Virus record (IMG/VR): IMGVR_UViG_3300025237_000002
Span: 1-64,000 of that record
Direction: 5' to 3' (one strand)
DNA length: 64,000 nucleotides
From: a virus
The position numbers and the translations under genes were made by a program. Shown one piece after another: positions 6,574-15,088 of this stretch. The notes below the pieces were generated by a model. It did not search any database. It saw only the letters and a list, made by a program, of their open reading frames with translations, and was not told the DNA's origin. Positions within the stretch are counted from its first letter, which is position 1, and each line of letters begins with the position of its first letter.

Positions 6574-7965
6574 ATGAATTCAAAAACAAATGAGACGGCT
6601 TTTCCAAGTGCTCCAATATATAACGGTGAAGACACTGGTTATGATAAAGAGGTAAGTGAAAATGAAGTTACGCATCGTGAGGATTACGGTGAAGGAATTA
6701 CGGTTGGTGAAGAAAATCTTTTTGATGAAGGGATTACCAGTAAGAATAATTACAAATCAAAGATTAGTTTTTATGACGAAGTTAATAAGCCAATCATGGC
6801 TATTTTCTTTAGTTTTTTTAATTTACTAAGTCACAAGAGAACCAATGAAGGGTGTGATACTTTTAAAGGTGTTATGTTTAAAGGTATTTTAAACAATGAT
6901 AATACCTACATTGATTATCTTCCTGACCATCCACCGATGGTTTTTGAATATTCGGTATTACTAAACCTTAACGGTAACGATGTATCATTTGTTTTACTAG
7001 CTTTTAAAGAAGGTGGTAAAATTAGAAATATTATTAGATTATCAAGTTTAGATGATGATAATATTAAATCTCAAGTAGCTTATGATAATTTATTCAAGTT
7101 AGCTATAGATTCTTCAAATCTAAAGGGAAGTTACTTAACAATTTCCGATGAATATCTTGAATGGAAAATACGTGAATTGAAAGACATTTCATTTGACGAT
7201 GTATTCTTACCTGATGATTTGATGGAAGATTTACATATGTATGTTAAGTTATTTGAAAAGAAAAATGTCATTTCAAGGTATATGTTGAGTGGTGTTCCAG
7301 GAACTGGGAAAACTGAACTAACACGAGCTGTAAGTAATATTTTAAATCAGAAAGGTGTAACTATAATCAAGACAAACATTTGTAAGATTATAAAAGAGAA
7401 ATTTGAGTTAGCCAAAATATTAGCACCATGTGTTTTAATATTAGATGATATTGATTTATATCTAGGTGATAGAAATCATGGTTCATATAGTCCATTACTA
7501 GGGGCATTTTTAGATATCCTAGATGGTGTGGATAAATTACCTGATAATGTTGGGGTTATTGCGAGTACAAACGCACCACATTTGATTGATTTAGCGGCTC
7601 AAAGACCAGGTAGATTTGATAAGGTTTTATTCTTTGATGAGTTAACACATGATAATATCGAGGGTATCATAAAGAAATCATTAAAAAGTCTAAATAACAA
7701 ATACGGTAATGTAACTGAAGGTGATGTTTCAATATTAACTGATGTTAAGTTGGTGAAGTTCTTTAAAGAATCTGGTATGACTGGTGCATTTATTTATGAA
7801 ATTGTCCAAGACGTTAAAAATAAGTCAGAAATCTTAGAATTACCATTAGATTTAGATAAGATTGTTGCTGATATCAAGAGACGAAACGATGTTTTAGAAA
7901 AGAAATTACAGGCTGTAACCATAGCTAACAAGCTAAAAGGTGAAGGAAAAAAGATGGGATATTAA
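6574..7965 (+). CDS. AAA+ ATPase
   Basis: A 463-aa protein with a poorly conserved ~230-residue N-terminal part (first ~60 residues acidic) and a classic AAA domain. Walker A is GVPGTGKTE (residues ~240-248), Walker B is VLILDDID (~287-294), sensor 1 lies at VIASTNAP (~327), and the arginine-finger region RPGRFD at ~344. A small C-terminal helical domain follows. AAA proteins of this type remodel proteins or complexes. It precedes two coiled-coil proteins and an ABC transporter. By analogy with Vps4 and ESCRT-III it could disassemble the coiled-coil partners, but that is inference. Confidence 0.85.
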   Translation: MNSKTNETAFPSAPIYNGEDTGYDKEVSENEVTHREDYGEGITVGEENLFDEGITSKNNYKSKISFYDEVNKPIMAIFFSFFNLLSHKRTNEGCDTFKGVMFKGILNNDNTYIDYLPDHPPMVFEYSVLLNLNGNDVSFVLLAFKEGGKIRNIIRLSSLDDDNIKSQVAYDNLFKLAIDSSNLKGSYLTISDEYLEWKIRELKDISFDDVFLPDDLMEDLHMYVKLFEKKNVISRYMLSGVPGTGKTELTRAVSNILNQKGVTIIKTNICKIIKEKFELAKILAPCVLILDDIDLYLGDRNHGSYSPLLGAFLDILDGVDKLPDNVGVIASTNAPHLIDLAAQRPGRFDKVLFFDELTHDNIEGIIKKSLKSLNNKYGNVTEGDVSILTDVKLVKFFKESGMTGAFIYEIVQDVKNKSEILELPLDLDKIVADIKRRNDVLEKKLQAVTIANKLKGEGKKMGY

Positions 7966-7983
7966 AAAATAAATGGGAAATAG

Positions 7984-8015
7984 TTTGGTAGTTTGAATTA
8001 TTTTCCTTATATTTG
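7984..8015 (+). promoter_or_regulatory. Bacteroidota-type promoter
   Basis: TTTG at 7984-7987, 20 bp, TATATTTG at 8008-8015. It serves the coiled-coil pair at 8043-9841. Confidence 0.75.
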
Positions 8016-8042
8016 CATAATAATAACATTTAAAACTATAAT

Positions 8043-8783
8043 ATGTCAGAAAAAAAAGGAGGTTTATTTAATAAATTCTTAAACCTAATTTCAGAAGAAG
8101 TGCCAGAGAATGGTACTGTTGTGGAACAAACGAAAAAAGAATCAGCAAAAGCTGAGGGTATTCCAACACAAACATTAGATTTTGAGACTACTGTACCTGA
8201 AAAGTTCAGAAGCAAATCTATTACACCTAGCACAACTACCGTAAGAGGTGGTTTTAATGAAGAATTTTATAATCATCTTCAAGAAGAAATCAAGAAAAAT
8301 GATTTAGAAGGTGCTGATTATTACGAGTTCAGAAAAACCTATGAAGCACTTAGTAAAAACATGGGAGATGTTCAAGCATTAAACGCTTCATTCTCCGCAT
8401 TATGTGCAATGTCACCTAACTTAACGGTTGACCATTTATTAGAAACTGCTAATTTTTATTTAGATTTAGTAAATAAAGAACATGATGGTTTCGAAAATCA
8501 ATTCAACGACAAAATTACTACTGAAATTCATGGAAGACAATCAGCGATTGAAGCTGAGGATGAATTACAAGGAAAAATGACTAAAGAAATCGAAGCTCTT
8601 GAGTTAGAGATTCAAGAAAGTCAAAACAAGCAACAAGGTCTTCAGAATGAGAAAGACGTTGAAGAAGACAAACTTAATAGCGTAAAAGCTAATTGGGATT
8701 TCACTATTGAATTAGTAAAAAATAATATTAACACTGATATCGCCAACATCGGAACACATTTAGTTGGTACTAAAACCGTATAA
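8043..8783 (+). CDS. Coiled-coil protein
   Basis: A soluble 246-aa acidic protein, not recognised. The first ~70 residues are polar and probably disordered, residues ~80-150 helical, and residues ~165-235 form a long heptad-rich coiled coil (EDELQGKMTKEIEALELEI...). It lies two bases upstream of the membrane coiled-coil protein, so the two are probably partners. No signal peptide, hence cytoplasmic. Confidence 0.6.
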   Translation: MSEKKGGLFNKFLNLISEEVPENGTVVEQTKKESAKAEGIPTQTLDFETTVPEKFRSKSITPSTTTVRGGFNEEFYNHLQEEIKKNDLEGADYYEFRKTYEALSKNMGDVQALNASFSALCAMSPNLTVDHLLETANFYLDLVNKEHDGFENQFNDKITTEIHGRQSAIEAEDELQGKMTKEIEALELEIQESQNKQQGLQNEKDVEEDKLNSVKANWDFTIELVKNNINTDIANIGTHLVGTKTV

Positions 8784-8785
8784 TT

Positions 8786-9841
8786 ATGAAAGAAGATTTA
8801 AAACCTTTAAAAAGCTTTTGGGAAAAACCACAAGGAACTGTAGGTATGGTAGGTATAGGAGCCTTAGTATTTGGAGCTGGATGGTTAATCCTTAAGAATG
8901 CTGCGTGGTTAGCGTTAGCAATGTCAAACTTAACTACTGCTGTCTTTATGGGACTTGGTTTATTCGCCATTGCGTGGTTATTAACTGACAAAAAATTTAG
9001 AAACTTAATCTGGTTCCTTTATCAAGGACTGATGGAAAAAGCAACTTCAATATTCATTGAGATAGACCCAATTGGAATTATGAAAACTTACGTTAGTGAA
9101 CTTAATAACAAACGTAGTAAAATGAATGGTTTATTAGGAAAGCTTAAACAAGAGATTGGGAAATTAAAACGTGATATCAAGGATAATAAAACTGAGATAT
9201 CAACTTTAATGACTAAAGCTTCAGTTGCATCAAAATCGGAAGATAAAAGAATGCAAGCTAGAACTAATCTTAATACAAGAAAAGCTGCAAGACGACAAAA
9301 TTCAACTATGAAATTAGTAGATTTATTAATTAAGGTTGAAGGCTTATATAAGAAAATGGACAAGATGTACTACTACTCTGGTATCATGATTGAAGATGTT
9401 GATGACCAAGTAGAAACTATCGAAAGAGAGCGTAAAGTTATACATGCTAGTTATGGAGTGATGAAACATGCACAAAGTATTATCGCTGGTGATGATAACA
9501 AAGCACAAATGTTTGATAGAGCATTAGACTTCGTAGTAGAAGACTTAGGGGCGAAAATGGGTGAAATGGAGAGATTCATGGACTTATCACAAAACTTTAT
9601 GGATGGGGTTGACTTAGACAATGAAGTATTTGAAATGGAAGGTTTAGCTATGTTAGAAGCATGGGAAGGTCAAGACACTTTAAACTTCCTTAACCAAGGT
9701 TCTGTTGATTACTTAGAAGTGATTGACGCTAAAATGCACGCTGATAATGAGAAACCAGAACCAGTATTAGTAGATAAAACCCCTACCAATACGCAACCTT
9801 TAAAGCAAAAAGAAATGGGGAAAACAAACTTTTTTAATTAA
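8786..9841 (+). CDS. Membrane-anchored PspA/ESCRT-III-like coiled-coil protein
   Basis: A 351-aa protein with two membrane helices (residues ~18-38 and ~43-67) followed by a long, highly charged helical region (~90-290). The layout of an extended helical hairpin (SELNNKRSKMNGLLGKLKQ...), more helices, and a Glu-rich distal part resembles PspA/IM30/ESCRT-III proteins, which scaffold membranes. Another possible relative is the XpaC/TelA stress family. Sequence identity to either is not evident by eye. It sits between an AAA ATPase and an ABC transporter. Confidence 0.5.
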   Translation: MKEDLKPLKSFWEKPQGTVGMVGIGALVFGAGWLILKNAAWLALAMSNLTTAVFMGLGLFAIAWLLTDKKFRNLIWFLYQGLMEKATSIFIEIDPIGIMKTYVSELNNKRSKMNGLLGKLKQEIGKLKRDIKDNKTEISTLMTKASVASKSEDKRMQARTNLNTRKAARRQNSTMKLVDLLIKVEGLYKKMDKMYYYSGIMIEDVDDQVETIERERKVIHASYGVMKHAQSIIAGDDNKAQMFDRALDFVVEDLGAKMGEMERFMDLSQNFMDGVDLDNEVFEMEGLAMLEAWEGQDTLNFLNQGSVDYLEVIDAKMHADNEKPEPVLVDKTPTNTQPLKQKEMGKTNFFN

Positions 9842-9844
9842 AAG

Positions 9845-9876
9845 TTTGGTAGAACCAAATAAAAGTTATATATTTG
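9845..9876 (+). promoter_or_regulatory. Bacteroidota-type promoter
   Basis: TTTG at 9845-9848, 20 bp, TATATTTG at 9869-9876, upstream of the binding-protein/OmpA fusion. The AT-rich leader is about 40 nt. Confidence 0.75.
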
Positions 9877-9925
9877 CATAGAAGTAACATTTAAATATTA
9901 ATTAACATTAAAAAAAACAGTAATT

Positions 9926-11488
9926 ATGGCAAGAGCAATTAAACCATCAGGAAAAATCGCAATCGTATTATTGATTGCAGTAGGAGCGTTATTCGCCCTA
10001 TGGTCAACGGACAATTTGAACTTCGCATCTGTATTTCCAGATGAAGATTCGAATTCCGAAACAACTAGTTCAACTAGAAAGGTAAATAAGGACGTACCTA
10101 AAGACGTTCTAACAATAAACGTAGGTGTTGTAACTTGGGGTGGATATGTCGGAGGACAGTATTTCAACGAAGGGTTCGATGCTAATACAAACTCAAGATT
10201 CTATAAAGATTATGGGTTCTTAGTAAACTTTGAAGTTATTGATGACTTTAATGCATCAAGAGCGGCTTGGAAATCAGGTGATATCGATTTACTATGGGCA
10301 ACCACTGGCTCATTCTCAACGGAAGCTCCAGGTTTGAAAGAATTTGAACCACAAATTATATTCCAATCAGATTGGTCTAGAGGTGGTGATGCAGTAGTAG
10401 TACGTAAAGGTATTACAACAGTGAATGATTTAAAAGGTAAAACCATTGCGGTAGCACCTATGACACCATCACATACATTCTTCCTAAACTTATTAGAAGC
10501 GGGAAGTCTTAAACAAACTGACTTAACAGTAATCGAAGTATCTAACGCAATCGATGCGGCTGATATGTTCAAAAATGGACAAGTTGATGCGGCTGTAGTA
10601 TGGTCACCTGACGATATTAGTTGTGTGAATTCAGTAAAAGGTTCTAAAATCCTTCAATCAACTAAACAAGCATCTTATATAATTGCTGATATGTTTATCG
10701 CTAAAAAGAGCTTCGTTAATAGTCACAAGGCTGAGTTAGGTCAATTAGTAACTGGTTGGTTAACTGGTGCGGGTGAAATTAACACAAATGCTGGGTCTAA
10801 AAACAAAGCAGTTCAAATATTAGCGTCTGGTCTTAACATCAGTGAAAGCGATGCACTAGGGTCTATTGACAATGTTAGGTTAACTACATATGGAGATAAC
10901 GTTAATTACTACGGGTTGAACCCTGACTTTAACGGTGTAACAGGAGAGAAAATATATGCTCAAATGTCTCAAAAATATAAGCAAGTTGGTTATTTAAGTG
11001 AAAATACATATTGGAGAACAGTAGGTAATCCTAATATAATTAGAAGTATCACTTTAACTGGTAGTGCTAATTCAGCTGAGGGAAGTGTTAAATTCACTAA
11101 ACCAACAGTAACCATGGCTGACACCAAACTTACAACTGCGGTATCAACTAAACAAGTAACTGTATCATTCCCAACTGGTAGTGCTACATTATCAGAAGAC
11201 TCTAAATATAAAATTGATAGAGAATTTTTAGAAATCGCACAAAACTTTGCTAACGCTAGAATTAGAATTTCAGGTAATACTGATAACACTGGTAGCTATC
11301 AAGGTAACGTAACATTATCAAAACGTAGAGCGCAAGCTGTAGCAAGTTACTTAAGTAATGAGCATGGTTTTGATAGAAACAGATTTGTAGTAGTAGGGAA
11401 TGGTCCTGATTACCCAACTGCATCAAATGGTTCTGCCGAAGGTAGAGCACAAAACAGAAGGACTGACTTTGAATTGATTTCAGAGTAG
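9926..11488 (+). CDS. ABC substrate-binding protein fused to OmpA-like peptidoglycan-binding domain
   Basis: A 520-aa protein with an N-terminal membrane anchor (residues ~9-27). A periplasmic binding domain follows (~55-345) resembling the nitrate/sulfonate/taurine (NMT1/SsuA) class: TINVGVVTWGGYVGG, then DIDLLWATTG, then DLKGKTIAVAPMTPSHTF. A linker leads to an OmpA-family domain (~405-520) with SGNTDNTG, LSKRRAQAVASYL and a final NRRTDFEL, the motifs that grip peptidoglycan. The protein should capture a solute while tethered to both the inner membrane and the cell wall. A strong terminator separates it from the permease gene. Confidence 0.85.
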   Translation: MARAIKPSGKIAIVLLIAVGALFALWSTDNLNFASVFPDEDSNSETTSSTRKVNKDVPKDVLTINVGVVTWGGYVGGQYFNEGFDANTNSRFYKDYGFLVNFEVIDDFNASRAAWKSGDIDLLWATTGSFSTEAPGLKEFEPQIIFQSDWSRGGDAVVVRKGITTVNDLKGKTIAVAPMTPSHTFFLNLLEAGSLKQTDLTVIEVSNAIDAADMFKNGQVDAAVVWSPDDISCVNSVKGSKILQSTKQASYIIADMFIAKKSFVNSHKAELGQLVTGWLTGAGEINTNAGSKNKAVQILASGLNISESDALGSIDNVRLTTYGDNVNYYGLNPDFNGVTGEKIYAQMSQKYKQVGYLSENTYWRTVGNPNIIRSITLTGSANSAEGSVKFTKPTVTMADTKLTTAVSTKQVTVSFPTGSATLSEDSKYKIDREFLEIAQNFANARIRISGNTDNTGSYQGNVTLSKRRAQAVASYLSNEHGFDRNRFVVVGNGPDYPTASNGSAEGRAQNRRTDFELISE

Positions 11489-11499
11489 ATATATTCATT

Positions 11500-11551
11500 A
11501 AAAAAGCGTGAGATTACGTGACATCTGTCTACCCTCTCACGCTTTTTTTTT
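11500..11551 (+). terminator. Strong intrinsic terminator
   Basis: Perfect stem AAAAAGCGTGAGA/TCTCACGCTTTTT with T8, lying between the binding protein and the permease. Some read-through is likely needed for permease expression, giving more binding protein than transporter, a common arrangement for ABC importers. Confidence 0.9.
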
Positions 11552-11562
11552 AAATCTTAAAT

Positions 11563-12357
11563 ATGAAAAAATATTTTAAATTAAGAGGTGAGTTATCAAA
11601 GAAAGCTGAAACATTAATTGGTTTTGGTGGACTTATAGCAATATTGTTGACTTGGTATGGTATTACCAGTAGTGGTCTAGTATCAAAGTCAATCCTACCA
11701 AATCCAGTAGATGTTCTGGCATCATTTAAAACTTTACACTTTGACAAGTTTTTGATTAAGAACACTCTTTATTCATTAAAACTTAATTACCTAGGATATA
11801 TACAAGCTGTGCTTATAGCAATCCCATTAGGGTTTATAATAGGTTTATTTCCATTCTTTAGAGCATTACTATCTAAGTATGTAGATTCAAGTAGATTCAT
11901 CCCCTTAACGGCTTTAACAGGTTTATTCATTGTTTGGTTCGGGATTCAAGATAACATGAAAGTACAATTCTTAGCATTTGGTATTATGGTTTACTTATTA
12001 CCAATCGTAGTGCAACGAATATCACAAGTTTCAGAAGTATATGTACAAGCGGCTCAAACGTTAGGCGGTACTAAATGGCAAATAATTAAACATGTATTCT
12101 TACCAGCAGTTTTGAGTAAGTTATTTGATGACATTAAAGTTATCGTAGCAATTTCATGGACGTACATTATCATTGCAGAAATGGTGAATAGTACAGGTGG
12201 TATTGGAGCAATGATATTCAAATCAGCAAGACAAAGTAGGACCGAAGAAGTATTCGCACTCTTAATTGTTATAGTTGTAATCGGAATCATCCAAGATAAA
12301 TTATTCACATGGGCTGATAAATTAATCTTCCCATATAAACACTTAACCAAAGCGTAA
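11563..12357 (+). CDS. ABC transporter permease (SsuC/TauC-like)
   Basis: A 264-aa polytopic inner-membrane protein with about six helices (first at residues ~18-38). The cytoplasmic EAA loop, VYVQAAQTLGGTKWQIIKHVFLPAVL, near residues 159-185 is the coupling site for the ATPase. Length and loop match permeases of the nitrate/sulfonate/taurine family. It starts 12 bp after a terminator and ends next to the ATPase start. Confidence 0.85.
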   Translation: MKKYFKLRGELSKKAETLIGFGGLIAILLTWYGITSSGLVSKSILPNPVDVLASFKTLHFDKFLIKNTLYSLKLNYLGYIQAVLIAIPLGFIIGLFPFFRALLSKYVDSSRFIPLTALTGLFIVWFGIQDNMKVQFLAFGIMVYLLPIVVQRISQVSEVYVQAAQTLGGTKWQIIKHVFLPAVLSKLFDDIKVIVAISWTYIIIAEMVNSTGGIGAMIFKSARQSRTEEVFALLIVIVVIGIIQDKLFTWADKLIFPYKHLTKA

Positions 12358-12358
12358 T

Positions 12359-13174
12359 ATGGAATTTATAAACGATTTAGCAAAGCCAGACATAATTGAA
12401 TTAAGAGGGATTGAAAAATCCTACGGTCTAGGTGATAAAAAGAAAACAATCATAGAAGGTTTCAACTTCTTAATTGAACGAAATGAAAATATTGTTAACG
12501 GTAAAAGACAAGGACAATTTAAAACGATTCTAGGACCTTCAGGTTGTGGAAAATCAACTGTCCTAAGAATGATTGCGGGATTAACAAAACCGACTAGTGG
12601 TAGTGTTCTAATTGACGAAGTGCCAATAACTGAAAGCCCTAAGATAGGGATGGTGTTTCAAAAATACTCTAATTTTCCATGGTTAACAGTTCTTGAAAAT
12701 GTTGCACTTGGATTAAAATTTCAAGGTATTAATAAGAAAGAACGTCAAGAGAGAGCAATGGAAATGGTTAAATTGGTAGGTCTTGAAGGACATGAAGATA
12801 AGTTCGCTCAATACCCAACCTTATCAGGTGGTCAACTGCAACGTGTAGCGATTGCAAGAAGCCTTGTAGCGAGTCCAAACATATTGTTAATGGATGAACC
12901 ATTTGGTGCATTAGATGTTAAGACAAGGTTGCAGATGCAAGATTTGTTGGTTACTATCTATGAGACATTAAATCCAACTATCATCTTTGTAACGCATGAT
13001 ATCCAAGAAGCTGTATACTTGTCAGATGACATATACATTATGGGTACGGCACCTAGTAAATTTGTAATGCATTATGATATTGCGTTACCATTTAATAGAA
13101 AGGGTATTAAAAGAGACCCAAAATTTATGAAAATTGTAGAACAAATTGAAGACACGATGATGTCTATTAATTAA
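12359..13174 (+). CDS. ABC transporter ATP-binding protein
   Basis: A 271-aa nucleotide-binding subunit with every catalytic motif: Walker A GPSGCGKST (59-67), Q-loop Gln101, signature LSGGQ (155-159), Walker B ILLMDEP (Glu180) and switch His213. The sequence matches the SsuB/TauB/NrtD class and pairs with the adjacent permease. All elements of an active importer are therefore intact within 3.3 kb. Confidence 0.92.
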   Translation: MEFINDLAKPDIIELRGIEKSYGLGDKKKTIIEGFNFLIERNENIVNGKRQGQFKTILGPSGCGKSTVLRMIAGLTKPTSGSVLIDEVPITESPKIGMVFQKYSNFPWLTVLENVALGLKFQGINKKERQERAMEMVKLVGLEGHEDKFAQYPTLSGGQLQRVAIARSLVASPNILLMDEPFGALDVKTRLQMQDLLVTIYETLNPTIIFVTHDIQEAVYLSDDIYIMGTAPSKFVMHYDIALPFNRKGIKRDPKFMKIVEQIEDTMMSIN

Positions 13175-13184
13175 AAAATGAAAT

Positions 13185-13469
13185 ATGTATAGTTTAATAT
13201 ATTTTTTAGTGTTATCTTTGGCGCAGTATCTATTCTACCTTTGGAAAAGGTCAGATTTAAGAGATTACCAAGAGGTGGTAAGTGGTGTGGCAAATTTTAG
13301 TGGTGCTGATAAACATAACGTTTATAAAAGAAGTGTCATTTTTTTAAATAACATGTTAGGTATTTTTAAAGGGTACTTATGGATTCCAGTACTAATTGTA
13401 TTGGTTCTTAATGGTATCGTATCAATTATTATGGGAAGTTTAACGCATTTAATTGTTAGTTTTTTCTAA
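13185..13469 (+). CDS. Small membrane protein of the transporter operon
   Basis: A 94-aa protein with a hydrophobic N-terminus (residues ~1-17) and a second membrane segment at ~65-90. No family recognised. It lies ten bases after the ATPase gene and may be an accessory transporter subunit. Confidence 0.6.
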   Translation: MYSLIYFLVLSLAQYLFYLWKRSDLRDYQEVVSGVANFSGADKHNVYKRSVIFLNNMLGIFKGYLWIPVLIVLVLNGIVSIIMGSLTHLIVSFF

Positions 13470-13550
13470 CAATTATATCGGATGTTTATCATCCAATAAG
13501 TAAGTCCTGAAAACTTCAGGCAAAATAACTAAGTCCTAAAAAATTAGGCA
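13451..13550 (+). repeat. Series of small hairpins, two of them tandem with base-pair changes
   Basis: AATTGTTAG/CTAACAATT (loop T6) ends the membrane-protein gene. GGATG/CATCC follows at 13480-13494. Two near-repeats with the frame AAGTCCT...AGGCA then form CCTGAA/TTCAGG (13506-13520) and CCTAA/TTAGG (13535-13548). The stem sequences of the last two differ while pairing is kept, suggesting selected RNA structure in the leader of the barrel gene. Confidence 0.6.
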
Positions 13551-13571
13551 CAATAATTAAAACAATAACTT

Positions 13572-14213
13572 ATGAGAAATTTAATCTTAGGCTTTTTTGC
13601 CTTATTTATTACAGTGGCAGTTTCTGCCCAAAATTATTCTTATTTCGACAACGATGTGAGATTTTATGATGACAAAGAAATGTTGGGTGACCCAGTGGTA
13701 ACACTTACTCATTTTGGTCAATTCCAAATAACTGAAAGTTTCGGTTTCACGGATTATGCTTCAATTGAAGGAAATGATGCGTATAGCTACGGTCAAGTCT
13801 TATTAGGTGGGTATTATAACTTTGGTAACTTTACTGCTTATGTAATGGCTGGTAAAGAAAGTATTTCTAATGACGTTAGATTTGGATATATGTTATACTA
13901 CACAACTGGAGATGACTTTAGAGCATATGGATTCTATCAACGAAATGGTGACCCATTTGCAAGCGATACTAAAGATAGTGAATGGTACGATGTTATGGCA
14001 CGATTTGCTTTAATATCAAAAACTAAAAACTCAGTATATGTCGGTGGACGTTTTATGACTTATTACGGATTAGGACCAACAGTTAGTGTAAGACAATCTT
14101 TAAGTGATACAAGTAATGTCTATGTAGGATTTACAATGTATAATGATGTTGCTGACGATTACAGTGATGGTGATTGGACTCCAACGCTAACGTTAGCGGT
14201 TGAATTCAACTAA
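13572..14213 (+). CDS. Outer-membrane beta-barrel protein
   Basis: A 213-aa protein with a signal peptide (residues 1-19, cut after VSA). The rest alternates hydrophobic and polar residues in aromatic-rich strands: SYGQVLLGGYYNFGNFTAYVMAG, then VYVGGRFMTYYGLGP, ending in TLTLAVEFN with a terminal aromatic residue as in barrels inserted by Bam. It is likely an 8-10-strand barrel in the host outer membrane. Placed directly after the ABC importer, it could supply the outer-membrane step, or act in superinfection exclusion. Confidence 0.7.
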   Translation: MRNLILGFFALFITVAVSAQNYSYFDNDVRFYDDKEMLGDPVVTLTHFGQFQITESFGFTDYASIEGNDAYSYGQVLLGGYYNFGNFTAYVMAGKESISNDVRFGYMLYYTTGDDFRAYGFYQRNGDPFASDTKDSEWYDVMARFALISKTKNSVYVGGRFMTYYGLGPTVSVRQSLSDTSNVYVGFTMYNDVADDYSDGDWTPTLTLAVEFN

Positions 14214-14233
14214 TAGATAGTAGATAAATAGAA

Positions 14234-14268
14234 ATAAAACCCATGCAAAAAGTGTGGGTTTTTTTTAA
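14234..14268 (+). terminator. Intrinsic terminator
   Basis: Stem AAAACCCA (14236-14243) with TGGGTTTT (14255-14262), followed by T-rich DNA. It ends the transporter/barrel region. Confidence 0.85.
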
Positions 14269-14296
14269 GGGAGTTTTAACTAAAAATACAAAATAA

Positions 14297-15031
14297 TTGG
14301 GAGCAAAAGAAAGTTATCACTTAGACAAAAAACCTTACGGAAATCATAAAATGTATTCAATTAAAGAAGAGTTTTTAGCCCACGTAGATACCAAAAGAAT
14401 GAATTGGTACTTAGATAGAGATTTAGCAATTATGCTGAATGAGAAGGACTTTAGACTAACATTCAAGAGTAAAGGTGATAGGCGTGACGCTGAAACAGCT
14501 TACTATAAATTAGAATTACAAAATAAGTGTGTGGTTTGTGGAAATGAAGATGAACTAACAAAACATCACGTAGTTCCAACTCAATATCGTAAGTACTTAC
14601 CAATGAATTATAAATCTAAAAGCTCATTTGATGTGCTTGTTATATGTTCTGACTGTCATCATGAATATGAAGCAATCGCTGATGTGCTAAAATTAGAGAT
14701 ACTAACTAAATATGGTCTGGAAAATCATTCTAAACAAATGATTAAGATTAAATCATATCATAATACGTTAAGTAATCATTCACAATATCTTTCAGATGAT
14801 AGACGAAGTGAAATGGTTGAATGCCTTGAAACTTATTTCGAGTCAACAATTGAAGAAATTCTAGCTGTTGATGATTATGAGTTCGAGTCAACAACTTATT
14901 TATTAATGAAGAATATTACTGACTATGAGGATTTTGTAATCATGTGGAGAAAGCATTTTATTAAACATGCTAACCCACAACACTTGCCACAAGAATGGAT
15001 TGATGAAATTAATCTTGTAATTAGACAATAA
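14297..15031 (+). CDS. HNH endonuclease-like protein
   Basis: A 244-aa protein with a treble-clef HNH module: CVVCG, then TKHHVVP about 12 residues later, then LVICSDCHHEYEA. The two CxxC pairs bind zinc and the HH pair is catalytic. HNH proteins in phages can be homing nucleases, packaging nucleases or antihost nucleases; no intron lies nearby. Start is TTG at 14297; an in-frame ATG at 14351 (Met19) is the alternative. No strong promoter was seen, so low read-through is likely. Confidence 0.75.
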   Translation: MGAKESYHLDKKPYGNHKMYSIKEEFLAHVDTKRMNWYLDRDLAIMLNEKDFRLTFKSKGDRRDAETAYYKLELQNKCVVCGNEDELTKHHVVPTQYRKYLPMNYKSKSSFDVLVICSDCHHEYEAIADVLKLEILTKYGLENHSKQMIKIKSYHNTLSNHSQYLSDDRRSEMVECLETYFESTIEEILAVDDYEFESTTYLLMKNITDYEDFVIMWRKHFIKHANPQHLPQEWIDEINLVIRQ

Positions 15032-15034
15032 AAA

Positions 15035-15066
15035 TTTGGTAGTGTCACATTAAATGTGTATATTTG
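15035..15066 (+). promoter_or_regulatory. Bacteroidota-type promoter
   Basis: TTTG at 15035-15038, 20 bp, TATATTTG at 15059-15066, with ATG at 15089. Confidence 0.75.
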
Positions 15067-15088
15067 TACCACAATAAATTATAATTTT

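Noticed and set aside
14297-15031. HNH protein as an intron-borne homing endonuclease
   Set aside because: No split gene or intron structure surrounds it. It stands between two transcription units.
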